A program made the position numbers and the translations under genes. From a virus: a stretch of DNA of 44,776 bases. The notes under the pieces were generated by a model. The model ran no database searches. It was not told the origin of the DNA and was given only the letters and a program-made list of their open reading frames with translations. Where the stretch lies: IMG/VR virus record IMGVR_UViG_3300034064_001081, positions 1 through 44,776 of that record; one strand, 5' to 3'. Positions 25,001 through 32,827 of the stretch are shown one piece after another; position 1 is the first letter of the stretch, and the number at the start of each line of letters is the position of its first letter.

Positions 25001-26191
25001 AGAAAATTAACTAGAATTTTAAGCAAAAGAGCTTATTCTGGTGATTCTTCTTTAACTGAAATAACTTGTGATTCGAGAATTGATGTTTGGGAATTCGCGG
25101 GTGATTTACAAACAATGAGATATAGAAGTATTGATAATTATGCTAATACTTATAAATCGATAGTATTAAAAGGATTTAGATTAAGAGAAGATTCTTTACC
25201 TAATGGTACAGAAGCTAAACAGAATGAAATCCTTAATTTAGTTGCTAAAGGAACTCCTTTGTTTAAAGCAATTACAAATAAAGAAGCTGTTGATTTTAGA
25301 TATTTAATAGATTCATTTGGATTAGGTTTAACTGAAAGAAGTAAACAACAATTAATTGATATATGTGGTGATAGACTAGATGCTTTTGCTATAATCAATG
25401 CCCCTTCTGTTAAACAATTGAAAAATTCAACATCTCCTACTTTTGTGGATAGTGAAGGTGTATTTAAAACAGAGTTTTTAAAGACCGGTGGTGATTTAGA
25501 AAGCAATCCAGCTTTCTTATATTCATTAGCGGATGGTGTTGGTGTTACAACTGGTGCTTACTTTACTCCTTATATAACAGTTAACGATAATGGAAGACCA
25601 GTAAGTATTCCACCAGCTTCTTATGTTGGTACTACTTTTATGAGAAAACACTTATTAAATACTGGTTCTACAACTCCTTGGACAATCGCTGCTGGTGTTA
25701 GAGATGGTAGAGTTACTAATATTGCTGATATTGAAATCCAATATACTCCTGAGGATATTGAGAATTTAAATTCCGCTAAAATTAACCCTATCGTATTTAA
25801 AAGAAATAGAGGATATGTTATTGAAACAGAAAATACTGCACAAACATTAATTTCTTCTTCTTTATCTTATATTCATATCAGAGAGGCTCTTATCGAGTTA
25901 GAAAGAGAATTATCTGCTATGTTATTAGACTACCAGTGGAGATACAATACTCCTGATGTTAGAGCTGAGATTAAATTAAGAGCAGATACTATTTGTGAGA
26001 CATTTGCTTCTAAAAATGGTATAGCTAGTTATTTCAATAAAATGGATGAGGAAAATAATACTACTGAGATTATAGAAAATCAAATCGGTGTTTTAGACAC
26101 TTATGTTGAACCAATCTTTGGTATGGGTATTATAGTTAATAATATTACAATACTAAGACCAGGATCAATTAACTCTGGTGGATTTATTTAA
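22073..26191 (+). CDS. Tail sheath protein, T4 gp18-like, with large insertion
   Basis: 1372 residues, about twice T4 gp18 (659). The N-terminus (YRRPGIFIEEFDRS, then ITNLIIGVSKKGPVN) and the C-terminus (LLDYQWRYNTPDVRAEIKLR, SYFNKMDEENN, then EPIFGMGIIVNNITIL) are typical of contractile sheath proteins. The middle (about 330-910) is a beta-rich, Ser/Thr/Gly-rich insertion. Inside it a domain is duplicated: residues about 536-640 and 798-906 share DNYVLFDSN/DYIIFNTN, L-S-N-x-D-K-(I/L)-I, PSQSSASLATDLG-type and YQV-(S/N)-E segments. The insertion should project from the sheath surface. A strong terminator follows. Antisense frames inside are shadows. Confidence 0.92.
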   Translation: MAIQIGKYRRPGIFIEEFDRSVFSSPTTVDGITNLIIGVSKKGPVNDLVRITNLNDLESIFGQLDRNLERKGSYFHRTIAKMLESSPVFALNLLKTDDNLDIIEYKSLSTSSGFNNDIKRTGPYRRFFNNTGFWKRDTDSFLNLVKPNLGSSERVLSFTNLSDKYVSVFVFKSQRTGFDTSLLNWYGSVDKMPTYLNPNDYASDYMVDVVIVAGDWSNYQDLAVDPRWSKYFNTSGLVKDQIRNFANDNSVNLLKYYEGLSLIPFFRDNNGRDIFIENNINLDTDKTGVFCTYDIDLVETDFRNASIDLIGHTIVGLNETDIEFLSYKETISETISFEAVPLDLPGNVTSILGGVNGYEDQVYHVFGSEPQLSGVIGTYSRTSYYAEGSVYGVYFDSEDPTSSSITIEYTSDVNSFAVIGGVYIPIGVGTHSLVVTASDYPTTSGTVSYIATVVLDNTGTIRLVSNFVADTNPTVSVSDIVLGYVEFDINNGSIIVPSFSYVDVTVDGGGFVDLTIFGDRITFSGTASFIVGTSSPYDDNYVLFDSNLDSVLSNGDKIILPDSSDNTGVFTIVVPNSASASQSSSSLATSLGQTGKFAYQVSESVVDESFDTSNVYHYNPDFTITTSGGIVTIEFLDTNSTADVKEYEKYRRFKAFNRFLSVLDSPNSEKVVMVINSDGDKKSFSEMSLTNIVTSTTENKSFKIETGLTDVSYILDGNLTFYTIDNEMLIGSDSVISKSERGDGTEGVIGLYSDLYTKFYDGIINTGDFFYDNKISGGLGVTASFLNGENVSGTSSFAGNDYIIFNTNMDSELSNEDKLIFPTSTLNKGTYTIVANSVNPSQSSASLATDLGYSGSYAYQVNENTTNETINTKFVYDFNKKHYLKMYLENDGDIIIEFKDELLSATEEVIRERNSVFNVQSRKSNFKQTIEIETPTGYTRVPNKILVKADRYTEVRVGDFLAAYYDPSELEVGEEPRKLTRILSKRAYSGDSSLTEITCDSRIDVWEFAGDLQTMRYRSIDNYANTYKSIVLKGFRLREDSLPNGTEAKQNEILNLVAKGTPLFKAITNKEAVDFRYLIDSFGLGLTERSKQQLIDICGDRLDAFAIINAPSVKQLKNSTSPTFVDSEGVFKTEFLKTGGDLESNPAFLYSLADGVGVTTGAYFTPYITVNDNGRPVSIPPASYVGTTFMRKHLLNTGSTTPWTIAAGVRDGRVTNIADIEIQYTPEDIENLNSAKINPIVFKRNRGYVIETENTAQTLISSSLSYIHIREALIELERELSAMLLDYQWRYNTPDVRAEIKLRADTICETFASKNGIASYFNKMDEENNTTEIIENQIGVLDTYVEPIFGMGIIVNNITILRPGSINSGGFI

Positions 26192-26210
26192 TATAAACAA
26201 TAAAAATAAA

Positions 26211-26243
26211 AACCCGATAAGTTAAAACTTATCGGGTTTTTTT
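26211..26243 (+). terminator. Sheath gene terminator
   Basis: AACCCGATAAGTT and AACTTATCGGGTT form a perfect 13-base stem with a two-base gap, followed by a T run. Confidence 0.92.
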
Positions 26244-26285
26244 ATTTATAATAATTTAACTATATAAGTAAAAAGGAGAAAAAGT

Positions 26286-26300
26286 TTTATTTATATATAA
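26286..26300 (+). promoter_or_regulatory. Possible phage promoter motif
   Basis: TTTATTTATATATAA lies about 26 bases before the ATG at 26327, after the sheath terminator. Confidence 0.35.
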
Positions 26301-26326
26301 ATTATAAAAAAAATAATTTAATTAAT

Positions 26327-27280
26327 ATGTCAGATGAAAAAAACATGTCGGAAGAGGATTACCTAAGAAAACATTTAGAAGGTATTGAATCAAACAATGG
26401 GACTTTAATGAATTCCGATATTCCGGTTAATGATAATAATGGATTTGAAAATATTAATAATAGACTATCTGATTCGGAATTTTTTAATTATTCAACTAAA
26501 GATTTACCTTGTGGTAAACATTATCCAGAAGGAACTTTGATTATGATTAGACCAGCAAAAACTATTGAGATTCAAGATTATTCTATGGTTGATGATAATA
26601 ATTTTTATGATATCGTGGAAAAAATGAATCATATGTTACAATCTTGTGTCCGAGTTAAATATCCAGGTGGTAAAATGGGTACTTATTTAGATATTAAAGA
26701 TCAAGATAGATTGTTTATTATATTTTTGATTAGAGAACTTACTTTTCAAAATGGAAAATCATTAAGTATAAATTCTAATTGTCCTTCTTGTAAAGTAAAA
26801 AATGTTATTGAAATAGGTACTAAAAGTTTTGTGTTTCATCCTATCGATAAAAAAATTGAATCTCACTTCGATAATTCTAGTAGAACCTATAAATTCGAAT
26901 TAACCAATAATATGAAGTATGAATTGTCTACTCCCAATATCGGTATTCAAAAATGTTTTACTGATTTTATTATAAAAGAAAATTCAGAGGACAGAAAACC
27001 AAACGTTTCTTTTTTAAAAATTATTCCATTTATGTTACCGAATAGAAATTCTATTAGTGAAGAAGGAATAAAAGCTAAATTAGAAGAGTTTCAAAAAATG
27101 GATGATATTTCTTTTCAATTTTTAAACAATGTTGTTGGTAAAATGACTTTTGGTATTAAAGAATTGAGTAAAAATTGTGATTCGTGTGGTACGGAGATCC
27201 ACACTAAGATGAGCTTTCCCAACGGAGCGTCAGGTATTTTCGTTGTTCATGATGCCTTTGACCTTTATATTAAAAAATAA
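26327..27280 (+). CDS. T4 baseplate-hub-assembly-like protein with two Cys pairs
   Basis: 317 residues. After a disordered N-terminus comes LPCGKHYPEGTLIMIRPAKT, EIQDYSMVDD and a helix ending MLQSCVRVKYPGG, matching the pattern of the T4-type hub assembly family (gp26-related: L-P-S-x-G-x-x-Y...I-x-x-R). Two CxxC pairs, C152-C155 (NCPSCK) and C284-C287 (NCDSCG), probably bind one zinc. Such proteins help build the baseplate hub or act as tail-assembly chaperones. The stop AAA-AAA-TAA-A is followed, in the +1 frame, by an open frame continuing the family-like C-terminal helix (see the 27321 entry). Confidence 0.65.
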   Translation: MSDEKNMSEEDYLRKHLEGIESNNGTLMNSDIPVNDNNGFENINNRLSDSEFFNYSTKDLPCGKHYPEGTLIMIRPAKTIEIQDYSMVDDNNFYDIVEKMNHMLQSCVRVKYPGGKMGTYLDIKDQDRLFIIFLIRELTFQNGKSLSINSNCPSCKVKNVIEIGTKSFVFHPIDKKIESHFDNSSRTYKFELTNNMKYELSTPNIGIQKCFTDFIIKENSEDRKPNVSFLKIIPFMLPNRNSISEEGIKAKLEEFQKMDDISFQFLNNVVGKMTFGIKELSKNCDSCGTEIHTKMSFPNGASGIFVVHDAFDLYIKK

Positions 27281-27320
27281 ACTTCTTTTACAAAAGAATT
27301 TTCATTTACAAGAAGAAAGT

Positions 27321-27506
27321 ATGAATAAATGGCCTTATTGGTTATTTGAAGAAAATATTAAAATAGTAAATGAAATTATAGAAGAAGAAAATAAAGAAAG
27401 TGAAAAACAGAAAGAAAGTCAACAAACAAATACTCCGAATTTCGATTCCAATCAAATGATGAGAAATATGAATAATATGACAAGTAATATACCAAAGTTT
27501 AAATAA
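27321..27506 (+). CDS. Downstream chaperone part, separate gene or +1 frameshift extension
   Basis: The frame is open from 27243, overlapping the end of the previous gene in +1 phase. The first likely independent ATG is 27321, giving 61 residues (MNKWPYWLFEENIKIVNEII, then acidic and Asn/Gln-rich, ending NMTSNIPKFK). If ribosomes slip +1 at AAA-TAA (27275-27280), the product would read DLYIKKLLLQKNFHLQEESM into the same helix. The W-P-Y-W-x-x-E-E segment resembles the M-P-x-x-E-(R/E) end of T4-type hub assembly proteins, which favours a two-part product. The terminator follows at once. Either model is possible. Confidence 0.5.
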   Translation: MNKWPYWLFEENIKIVNEIIEEENKESEKQKESQQTNTPNFDSNQMMRNMNNMTSNIPKFK

Positions 27507-27510
27507 ATAA

Positions 27511-27541
27511 AAAAACCCAATCAAATGATTGGGTTTTTTTA
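27511..27541. terminator. Bidirectional terminator
   Basis: AACCCAATCA/TGATTGGGTT hairpin with A-rich 5' and T-rich 3' flanks, between the convergent chaperone and tail tube genes. Confidence 0.9.
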
Positions 27542-27548
27542 TTTTCTA

Positions 27549-28178
27549 TTAGATATAACCAGTAATAATTGCTGGATCTATATTCCTACCATTATCGATA
27601 TATTCATCTACGAAGTAATCATAAACAAAAGTAGCATCTACTTTATCGATTATATTCGAGTTAGATCCCCAGTCTAATTCATAACCAGCTAATGTTTTCA
27701 TTTGACAGTTCTGAAAAGTAACTCTTCTTAAAACAACACCTTTTTTATCGTGTTGATTAACTATAATAGTTCCGATAATATCAGATTTATAATGTAAAGT
27801 TCCGTTTTGTGAGTTATATACTAAATCATACCAAGATTTTAACGTGTTCCAAACATCCATTGAGCCAACTTGACTAACATTTACTTGAAAGGGTATACTT
27901 ATCTCACCACTCGTTTTATTCGGAGTAGTTAAAAAAGTTCTAGTAGAATATTTAAATCTTTGTTCAACTTCACCTACACCAAAATCTGTTAATTTACCGA
28001 AACTAACTTTAGTTGCATTTTCTAATAACAATAACGGACTTCTATTTTGTGCTTGTAATATTGAAGGTAATACAAACGTAATTTCAAATAGATTTAAGTA
28101 CGCTACTTCATCTGGTAGTGTACCAGGTCCCCCTGGTGATCCTACATTACTAATTCTTGTATAATGTGGTAAAGGCAT
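27549..28178 (-). CDS. Tail tube protein, T4 gp19-like
   Basis: 209 residues, slightly above T4 gp19 (163). The fold pattern is that of contractile-tail tubes: N-terminal LNLFEITFVLP, then VSFGKLTDFGVGEVEQRFKY, PNKTSGEISIPFQVN, WNTLKSWYDLVYN, and C-terminal VTFQNCQMKTLAGYELDWGS with DATFVYDYF. It forms the inner tube inside the sheath. Unlike in T4 it is on the opposite strand to the sheath gene. Two copies of the phage promoter motif lie upstream, as expected for a highly made protein. Confidence 0.88.
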   Translation of the reverse strand: MPLPHYTRISNVGSPGGPGTLPDEVAYLNLFEITFVLPSILQAQNRSPLLLLENATKVSFGKLTDFGVGEVEQRFKYSTRTFLTTPNKTSGEISIPFQVNVSQVGSMDVWNTLKSWYDLVYNSQNGTLHYKSDIIGTIIVNQHDKKGVVLRRVTFQNCQMKTLAGYELDWGSNSNIIDKVDATFVYDYFVDEYIDNGRNIDPAIITGYI

Positions 28179-28203
28179 AGTGATTAATTATTTTTTTTAT
28201 ATA

Positions 28204-28257
28204 TTATATATTAAACAAAATTTTTCTCTTGTTTTTTATATACATTATATATTAAAA
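28204..28257 (-). promoter_or_regulatory. Tandem phage promoter motifs before tail tube
   Basis: Minus-strand TTTAATATATAA at 28215-28204 and TTTTAATATATAA at 28257-28245, each embedded in a similar ~26-base block. The nearer one is 26 bases from the start at 28178. Confidence 0.5.
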
Positions 28258-28272
28258 TAAAAAATCATATTT

Positions 28273-29010
28273 TTATCGATCAAATATTTCGAATAAGTTT
28301 ATATTAGGTGATATAGGTACTAGTTCGTTTTTGTATTTTAGGTTATATTTTTTAATAGATTTTATTTGATCTATTGCTTGTTTTAATTTTTCAGATTCTT
28401 TTTTATCTATATCATAATTAAATATTTGAATCAAATTTATAATTTCTTCAACTGTTAAGGAAGATTTGTCCTTTAAAACGTATAAAAAATCATAACTATA
28501 ATATTCATAATCTTCCGAACCTTTTGTATTGGATATAGAAGATAAAAGATCTGTTAAATCTTCTTCCACTCCTGTTGTTGGTGGGGTTAATTTATAACCA
28601 TTTATTTCAAAACATTTTAATTCTGGGTTATATCGTTCTAAAACTTTTTCATCATTGAAATAATCAAACGTGTCTTGATTCATATCAATAGTTTCTCCAT
28701 TTTTTAGATCTAATTTTAATTCTTTACCGGTTGTGAATTTACATATTTCTAAAAAAATAAAAAATAAATCAATACTCATTATATCTCTATAACAATATTT
28801 TTTATTAAAACTAGAATTATCGATTATAACTCTAGTTATTGTTTTAACCAATTCGGTTAAACTATCTGTTTCTAATTGGGTTTTATATTCTTCGATATAA
28901 CTTTTATTACATTTTTTGATATAAATTTCGAAATTATCTGGATAAAACAATCCCATCGATGGTAGATGTTTTAGATTTAACTTTTTCTTTGATTTAAATA
29001 GATTTATCAT
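28273..29010 (-). CDS. Hub-assembly/baseplate-like protein
   Basis: 245 residues. The start LKHLPSMGLFYPDNFEIYIK has the L-P-S-x-G-x-x-Y-P pattern also seen in the 26327 protein and in T4 gp26-type hub proteins. A helix follows (SLTELVKTITRVI), then YRDIMSIDLFFIFLEICKFT, aligning in order with the DRLFIIFLIRELTF helix of the other protein. Zinc-pair cysteines are absent. The C-terminal third is helical and Lys-rich. It sits directly upstream of the tail tube gene on the same strand. A baseplate or tail-assembly role is likely; the exact T4 equivalent is uncertain. Confidence 0.55.
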   Translation of the reverse strand: MINLFKSKKKLNLKHLPSMGLFYPDNFEIYIKKCNKSYIEEYKTQLETDSLTELVKTITRVIIDNSSFNKKYCYRDIMSIDLFFIFLEICKFTTGKELKLDLKNGETIDMNQDTFDYFNDEKVLERYNPELKCFEINGYKLTPPTTGVEEDLTDLLSSISNTKGSEDYEYYSYDFLYVLKDKSSLTVEEIINLIQIFNYDIDKKESEKLKQAIDQIKSIKKYNLKYKNELVPISPNINLFEIFDR

Positions 29011-29082
29011 TTCTTTTATACAAAAAAAAATATTTTTGTTTAAACAAATCGAGTATTTAGATATATAAAAATAAAAAAATAT

Positions 29083-29490
29083 ATGAAGATAAAAGTAAAA
29101 AACTCAGAATTAACAAAAAATACTATCGAAGCTATTAATAATTTAATGGAGATGGATATTAATGCTTCATGTGCTTTTAAATTAATGAAAATTGTAAAAG
29201 ATTTATCTGAAACTATCGAAACTAAAAATTCAGCAGAAAAAAAGTTAATCGATAGATACGCAGAAAAAGATGAATCCGGTAACTATGTTGTTCCTGTTGA
29301 TCAAAACGGAAATTCAATCGAGGATTCACTTACTATTAAAAATATTGATGAATTTACTAAAGAAATGAAAGATCTAATGGATGTTGAAAATGAATTGTTA
29401 TATGATAAATTAAATATCGATGATTTAGGATTAAAAACTGCTAAGATAAAAGATTTGATTAGTTTAGAGTTTTTATTTGATTTTAATTAA
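29083..29490 (+). CDS. Small helical protein near the tail module
   Basis: 135 residues. Helices around AINNLMEMDINASCAFKLMK and VKDLSETIETKNSAEKKLID are followed by YAEKDESGNYVVPVDQ and a C-terminal helix with IDEFTKEMKDLMD. The layout (an all-helical start, a short hairpin around a Gly-Asn turn, an acidic end) resembles small DUF1617-type phage proteins encoded near tail genes. Function not established. Confidence 0.6.
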   Translation: MKIKVKNSELTKNTIEAINNLMEMDINASCAFKLMKIVKDLSETIETKNSAEKKLIDRYAEKDESGNYVVPVDQNGNSIEDSLTIKNIDEFTKEMKDLMDVENELLYDKLNIDDLGLKTAKIKDLISLEFLFDFN

Positions 29491-29508
29491 ATAATTATGA
29501 CATCTAAG

Positions 29509-29521
29509 TTTTAATATATAA
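29509..29521 (+). promoter_or_regulatory. Phage-type promoter for fibre cassette 1
   Basis: TTTTAATATATAA, 21 bases before the ATG at 29543. It probably drives the fibre gene and the five coupled LRR-like genes behind it. Confidence 0.5.
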
Positions 29522-29542
29522 GTAAAAATATATTAAAGGTAG

Positions 29543-31060
29543 ATGTCATTAACTTTTAGCATAAACTTAGATACTATAACAGAATCGACTAGATTAGAAT
29601 CGATTTATCCGGTCCTTAATAAATTACCGAATAACTCGGCTAAATTAATATCACCTCGTGATGTAAGAGATGCTTTTTTAACTGCTTATTCAAATTCCAT
29701 ATTTAAAGTAACCACTTCTAATACTGGAACAATACCTTATATTGGTATAGATACTAATAATCCAACGAATAAAGATTATAAAAGAAAAATTTTATTAGGT
29801 AAAAGATCATTTGGTTCATTAGATATAATGACACCATCTTTATTAAGTTCTGATACTGATATATTCTTTTACAATACGAAATCTGATAGTTTAGATCAAT
29901 CATCTACTAAATTAACTATATTAGCGGGTACTAATTCTAATTATTATCCCACTGCTCCTTATATAGAATCTAAATTTGATGTAGATCAAATAAAATTTAA
30001 TATAACTAATCCATTAGGTAATTTAGATATTAATTCTATTACTGGTAGAGTTTCGATTAATAATATAAACTTCCCTACGGTTAGTGAAACTACTAATGAT
30101 GTAGCAGATGGTAAAGTATTAAGATATGTTGGAACATATCCAACTGGTAAATTAGAATGGGTTTATCCTTCGGTTACACAAATTACTATTGGAACAACTG
30201 CTAGTACTACTAATATTTTTGGATCTCCTGTTTTATTGAATGGTTATAATTTAGAATTTGTGGAAGATGAACTTGTTCCTAAGACAATTGGTGGGGTTTT
30301 GATTGGATCTTCTTTTTCATCTGGTTCATTTAATGGACAAGATTGGCCTTTATCAGAGGTTATTAGAAAATTATTATATCCTTATGTTCCACCTGAATTA
30401 AATATATCGGTTAGTAATTTGACTACAAATGGTGGTATCTATGCTGAGGTGGGTGTAACATCTTCTATACGAGTAGATTATGATATAACAAGATATTCAT
30501 TAGATATTGATACATATAAAATAGAACATACTACTCAAATAGTTACTGGTAGTTATAGTGGATTACCGGGAACGGGAGTGTCATCGGATACTACTATTAA
30601 TTTATTTAAAAGTGCTACAGGTTCGGTTGATTTTGTTTTATCTGCTCGTGAAGTTGGTAGTATTGGTTTTTCACATAGTGCAACTGCTTCGATTGAATTT
30701 GTACATCCTATTTATTATGGGTTTAGTGGTTCGACTTTTTCAACATCTGTTGGTTTAGATAATTTTGTGTCCGATTCAAATACTAAAAAATTGATCAAAC
30801 CGTATGGTACTCAATCGTATTATGATGTTGATTTCGATGGAACTGGGTATATGTATATAGCTTATCCATTTAATGATATTATTAGTGAGATAAAAGATCC
30901 AAATAGTTTTATAGTACATGATGAAAATTCGTTTAGTATATCATCGTTTACATATTCTACTATATTTAGAACTGTTCCATCTCTATTACAATATAAAGTT
31001 TGGAGAACCAAGTTTGATACTTCTTGGGATGGACCATCTACTTTTAAATTTAAATTTTAA
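29543..31060 (+). CDS. Tail fibre/adhesin-like protein, cassette 1
   Basis: 505 residues, beta-rich and high in Ser, Thr, Gly and Asn, as expected of a fibre. The first 170 residues are clearly paralogous to the 34029 product: AKLISPRDVRDAF versus SKLITPRSIRDAV, YIGIDTNNP versus YIGIDTLNP, and LLSSDTDIFFYNTKSDS versus LLSSDSDIFFYNTKSDS. This shared part is probably the virion-attachment end; the C-terminal ~200 residues differ and may bind receptors (ending WDGPSTFKFKF). Its stop is two bases before the first LRR-like gene, so fibre and LRR genes form one operon. Confidence 0.7.
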   Translation: MSLTFSINLDTITESTRLESIYPVLNKLPNNSAKLISPRDVRDAFLTAYSNSIFKVTTSNTGTIPYIGIDTNNPTNKDYKRKILLGKRSFGSLDIMTPSLLSSDTDIFFYNTKSDSLDQSSTKLTILAGTNSNYYPTAPYIESKFDVDQIKFNITNPLGNLDINSITGRVSINNINFPTVSETTNDVADGKVLRYVGTYPTGKLEWVYPSVTQITIGTTASTTNIFGSPVLLNGYNLEFVEDELVPKTIGGVLIGSSFSSGSFNGQDWPLSEVIRKLLYPYVPPELNISVSNLTTNGGIYAEVGVTSSIRVDYDITRYSLDIDTYKIEHTTQIVTGSYSGLPGTGVSSDTTINLFKSATGSVDFVLSAREVGSIGFSHSATASIEFVHPIYYGFSGSTFSTSVGLDNFVSDSNTKKLIKPYGTQSYYDVDFDGTGYMYIAYPFNDIISEIKDPNSFIVHDENSFSISSFTYSTIFRTVPSLLQYKVWRTKFDTSWDGPSTFKFKF

Positions 31061-31062
31061 CC

Positions 31063-31653
31063 ATGTCAATAGATGAAATTTGCGAAAAATATCAAATAAA
31101 AAATTATACCATTAATGACGATGGAACAATTGATGTTGATGGTGGGGTTGGTTTTAGTGGATATGGTTTAGAAGAACTTCCACTTAATTTTAATAGAGTA
31201 ACTGGGTTTTTTGTGTGTGATGATAACCAATTAACTACGTTAAAGGGAAGTCCTAGATGGGTTGGTGGTTGGTTTGATTGTGACGATAATTATTTATCTA
31301 GTTTAGAATTTGGACCAGAATATGTAGGTAATGATTTTAAATGTACTGAAAATAAATTAACTGATTTATTCGGTTCTCCGAAATATATCGGTGGTTATTT
31401 CACTTGTTCTAGAAATGAAAATTTGATCGATTCTAAGTGGTGTACAGATAGAATGTATGGTCGTTTTTATTGTAACTATACTCCATTATCTTCTATATTT
31501 AATAATGTAGATCGACATTTTCTACATGCTTTTAATTTTTATAAAATTATAAAAGAAGATACTGTTAATTTAAAAAGGTTAAAATATGTAATGGATTTAT
31601 ATGATCAACCAATTGATTTAGATGAGATACAAAAATATTATAGAATAGTATGA
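31063..31653 (+). CDS. LRR-like protein 1 (cassette 1)
   Basis: 196 residues. All nine members of this family share the same plan. A ~30-residue head contains IDEICEKY, NYTINDDGTIDVDG. A stack of ~21-residue leucine-rich-like repeats follows, of form L-T-x-L-x-G-S-P-x-x-V-G-G-x-F-x-C-x-x-N. The ~45-residue tail is nearly constant (FFLHAFNFYKIIKEDTVNLK, then RLKYVMDLYD). This member has five repeat-like units; the last (WCTDRMYGRFYCNY) is the most divergent, and it alone starts MS rather than MT. The stop overlaps the next start (ATGA). Confidence 0.75.
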   Translation: MSIDEICEKYQIKNYTINDDGTIDVDGGVGFSGYGLEELPLNFNRVTGFFVCDDNQLTTLKGSPRWVGGWFDCDDNYLSSLEFGPEYVGNDFKCTENKLTDLFGSPKYIGGYFTCSRNENLIDSKWCTDRMYGRFYCNYTPLSSIFNNVDRHFLHAFNFYKIIKEDTVNLKRLKYVMDLYDQPIDLDEIQKYYRIV

Positions 31654-32240
31654 CAATAGATGAGATTTGTGAAAAATATGAAATAGAAAACTATACCGTT
31701 AATGATGATGGAACGATTGATGTTAATGGTAATGTTGATTTGGATAGAAAATATCTAACTGAACTTCCACTTAATTTTAATAGAGTAACTGGATTTTTTA
31801 CGTGTACCCATAACCAATTAACTACATTAAAAGGTTCTCCTAGATGGGTAGGTGGTAGTTTTTTTTGTGGTGTGAATAAATTAACTAGTTTAGAGTTTAG
31901 CCCCGATTATGTTGGTGTGGACTTTAGTTGTAGAGAAAATGATTTAACTGATTTAGTAGGATCACCCAAAGAAACGGGTAGTTATTTTAATTGTGCTGGT
32001 AATCAAAATTTAACCAATCCTAAAGGTGCTTCTGAAAAAATAGGTAAGTATTTTTATTGTGTCAACACTCCACTAGAATATATATTCAATAATGTAGATA
32101 GAAATTTTCTACATGCTTTTAATTTTTATAAAATTATAAAAGAAGATATTGTTAATTTAAAAAGGTTAAAATACGTAATGAATTTATATGGTCAACGAAT
32201 TGATTTGGATATGATACAAAAATATTATAGAATAGTATGA
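31650..32240 (+). CDS. LRR-like protein 2 (cassette 1)
   Basis: 196 residues, five repeat-like units. The variable part reads CTHNQLTTLKGSPRWVGGSF, FCGVNKLTSLEFSPDYVGVD, FSCRENDLTDLVGSPKETGS. The tail has small changes (NLYGQRIDLDMIQ). It overlaps both neighbours by four bases (ATGA), so the array is translated as a coupled series. No signal peptide, so the product is cytoplasmic or assembled into the virion. Function unknown. Confidence 0.75.
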   Translation: MTIDEICEKYEIENYTVNDDGTIDVNGNVDLDRKYLTELPLNFNRVTGFFTCTHNQLTTLKGSPRWVGGSFFCGVNKLTSLEFSPDYVGVDFSCRENDLTDLVGSPKETGSYFNCAGNQNLTNPKGASEKIGKYFYCVNTPLEYIFNNVDRNFLHAFNFYKIIKEDIVNLKRLKYVMNLYGQRIDLDMIQKYYRIV

Positions 32241-32827
32241 CAATAGAACAGATTTGTAGAAAATATAACATAACTAATTATACGATCAATGATGATGGAT
32301 CAATTGATGTTAATGGTGGTGTTCATTTATCATCTAAAGGATTAACTGAACTTCCACTTGTTTTTAATAAAGTGAGTGGTCATTTTTATTTTGATAATAA
32401 TAAATTAACTACATTAAAAGGTTCTCCTAAATGGGTCGGTGGTTATTTTTATTGTGATTTTAATGATTTAACATCTTTAGAGTTTAGTCCTGATTATGTA
32501 GGTGGTAGTTTTGGATGTACAGATAATGATTTAACTGATTTAGTCGGATCACCAAAAGAAGTTGGTGGTTATTTTTATTGTGCAAGTAATCAAAATTTAC
32601 TAAATCCAAAGGGTTATTCTGAAAAAATAGGTAAAAGGTTAGTTTGTCCCGATACACCATTGGGTTCTATATTTGATGATGTGGATAGGTTTTTTCTACA
32701 TGCTTTTAATTTTTATAAAATTATAAAAGAAGATACTGTTAATTTAAAAAGGTTAAAATATGTAATGGATTTATATGATCAACCAATTGATTTGGATAAA
32801 ATAAAAGAATATTATAGAATAGTATGA
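32237..32827 (+). CDS. LRR-like protein 3 (cassette 1)
   Basis: 196 residues. The first repeat has FYFDNNKLTTLKGSPKWVGG, lacking the usual Cys (Y-F-D instead of x-C-x). From 32433 to 32718 its DNA is nearly identical to the same part of member 5, covering three repeats and the start of the constant tail. It includes KGYSEKIGKRLVCPDTPLGS, found only in these two. Coupled by ATGA overlaps on both sides. Confidence 0.75.
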   Translation: MTIEQICRKYNITNYTINDDGSIDVNGGVHLSSKGLTELPLVFNKVSGHFYFDNNKLTTLKGSPKWVGGYFYCDFNDLTSLEFSPDYVGGSFGCTDNDLTDLVGSPKEVGGYFYCASNQNLLNPKGYSEKIGKRLVCPDTPLGSIFDDVDRFFLHAFNFYKIIKEDTVNLKRLKYVMDLYDQPIDLDKIKEYYRIV

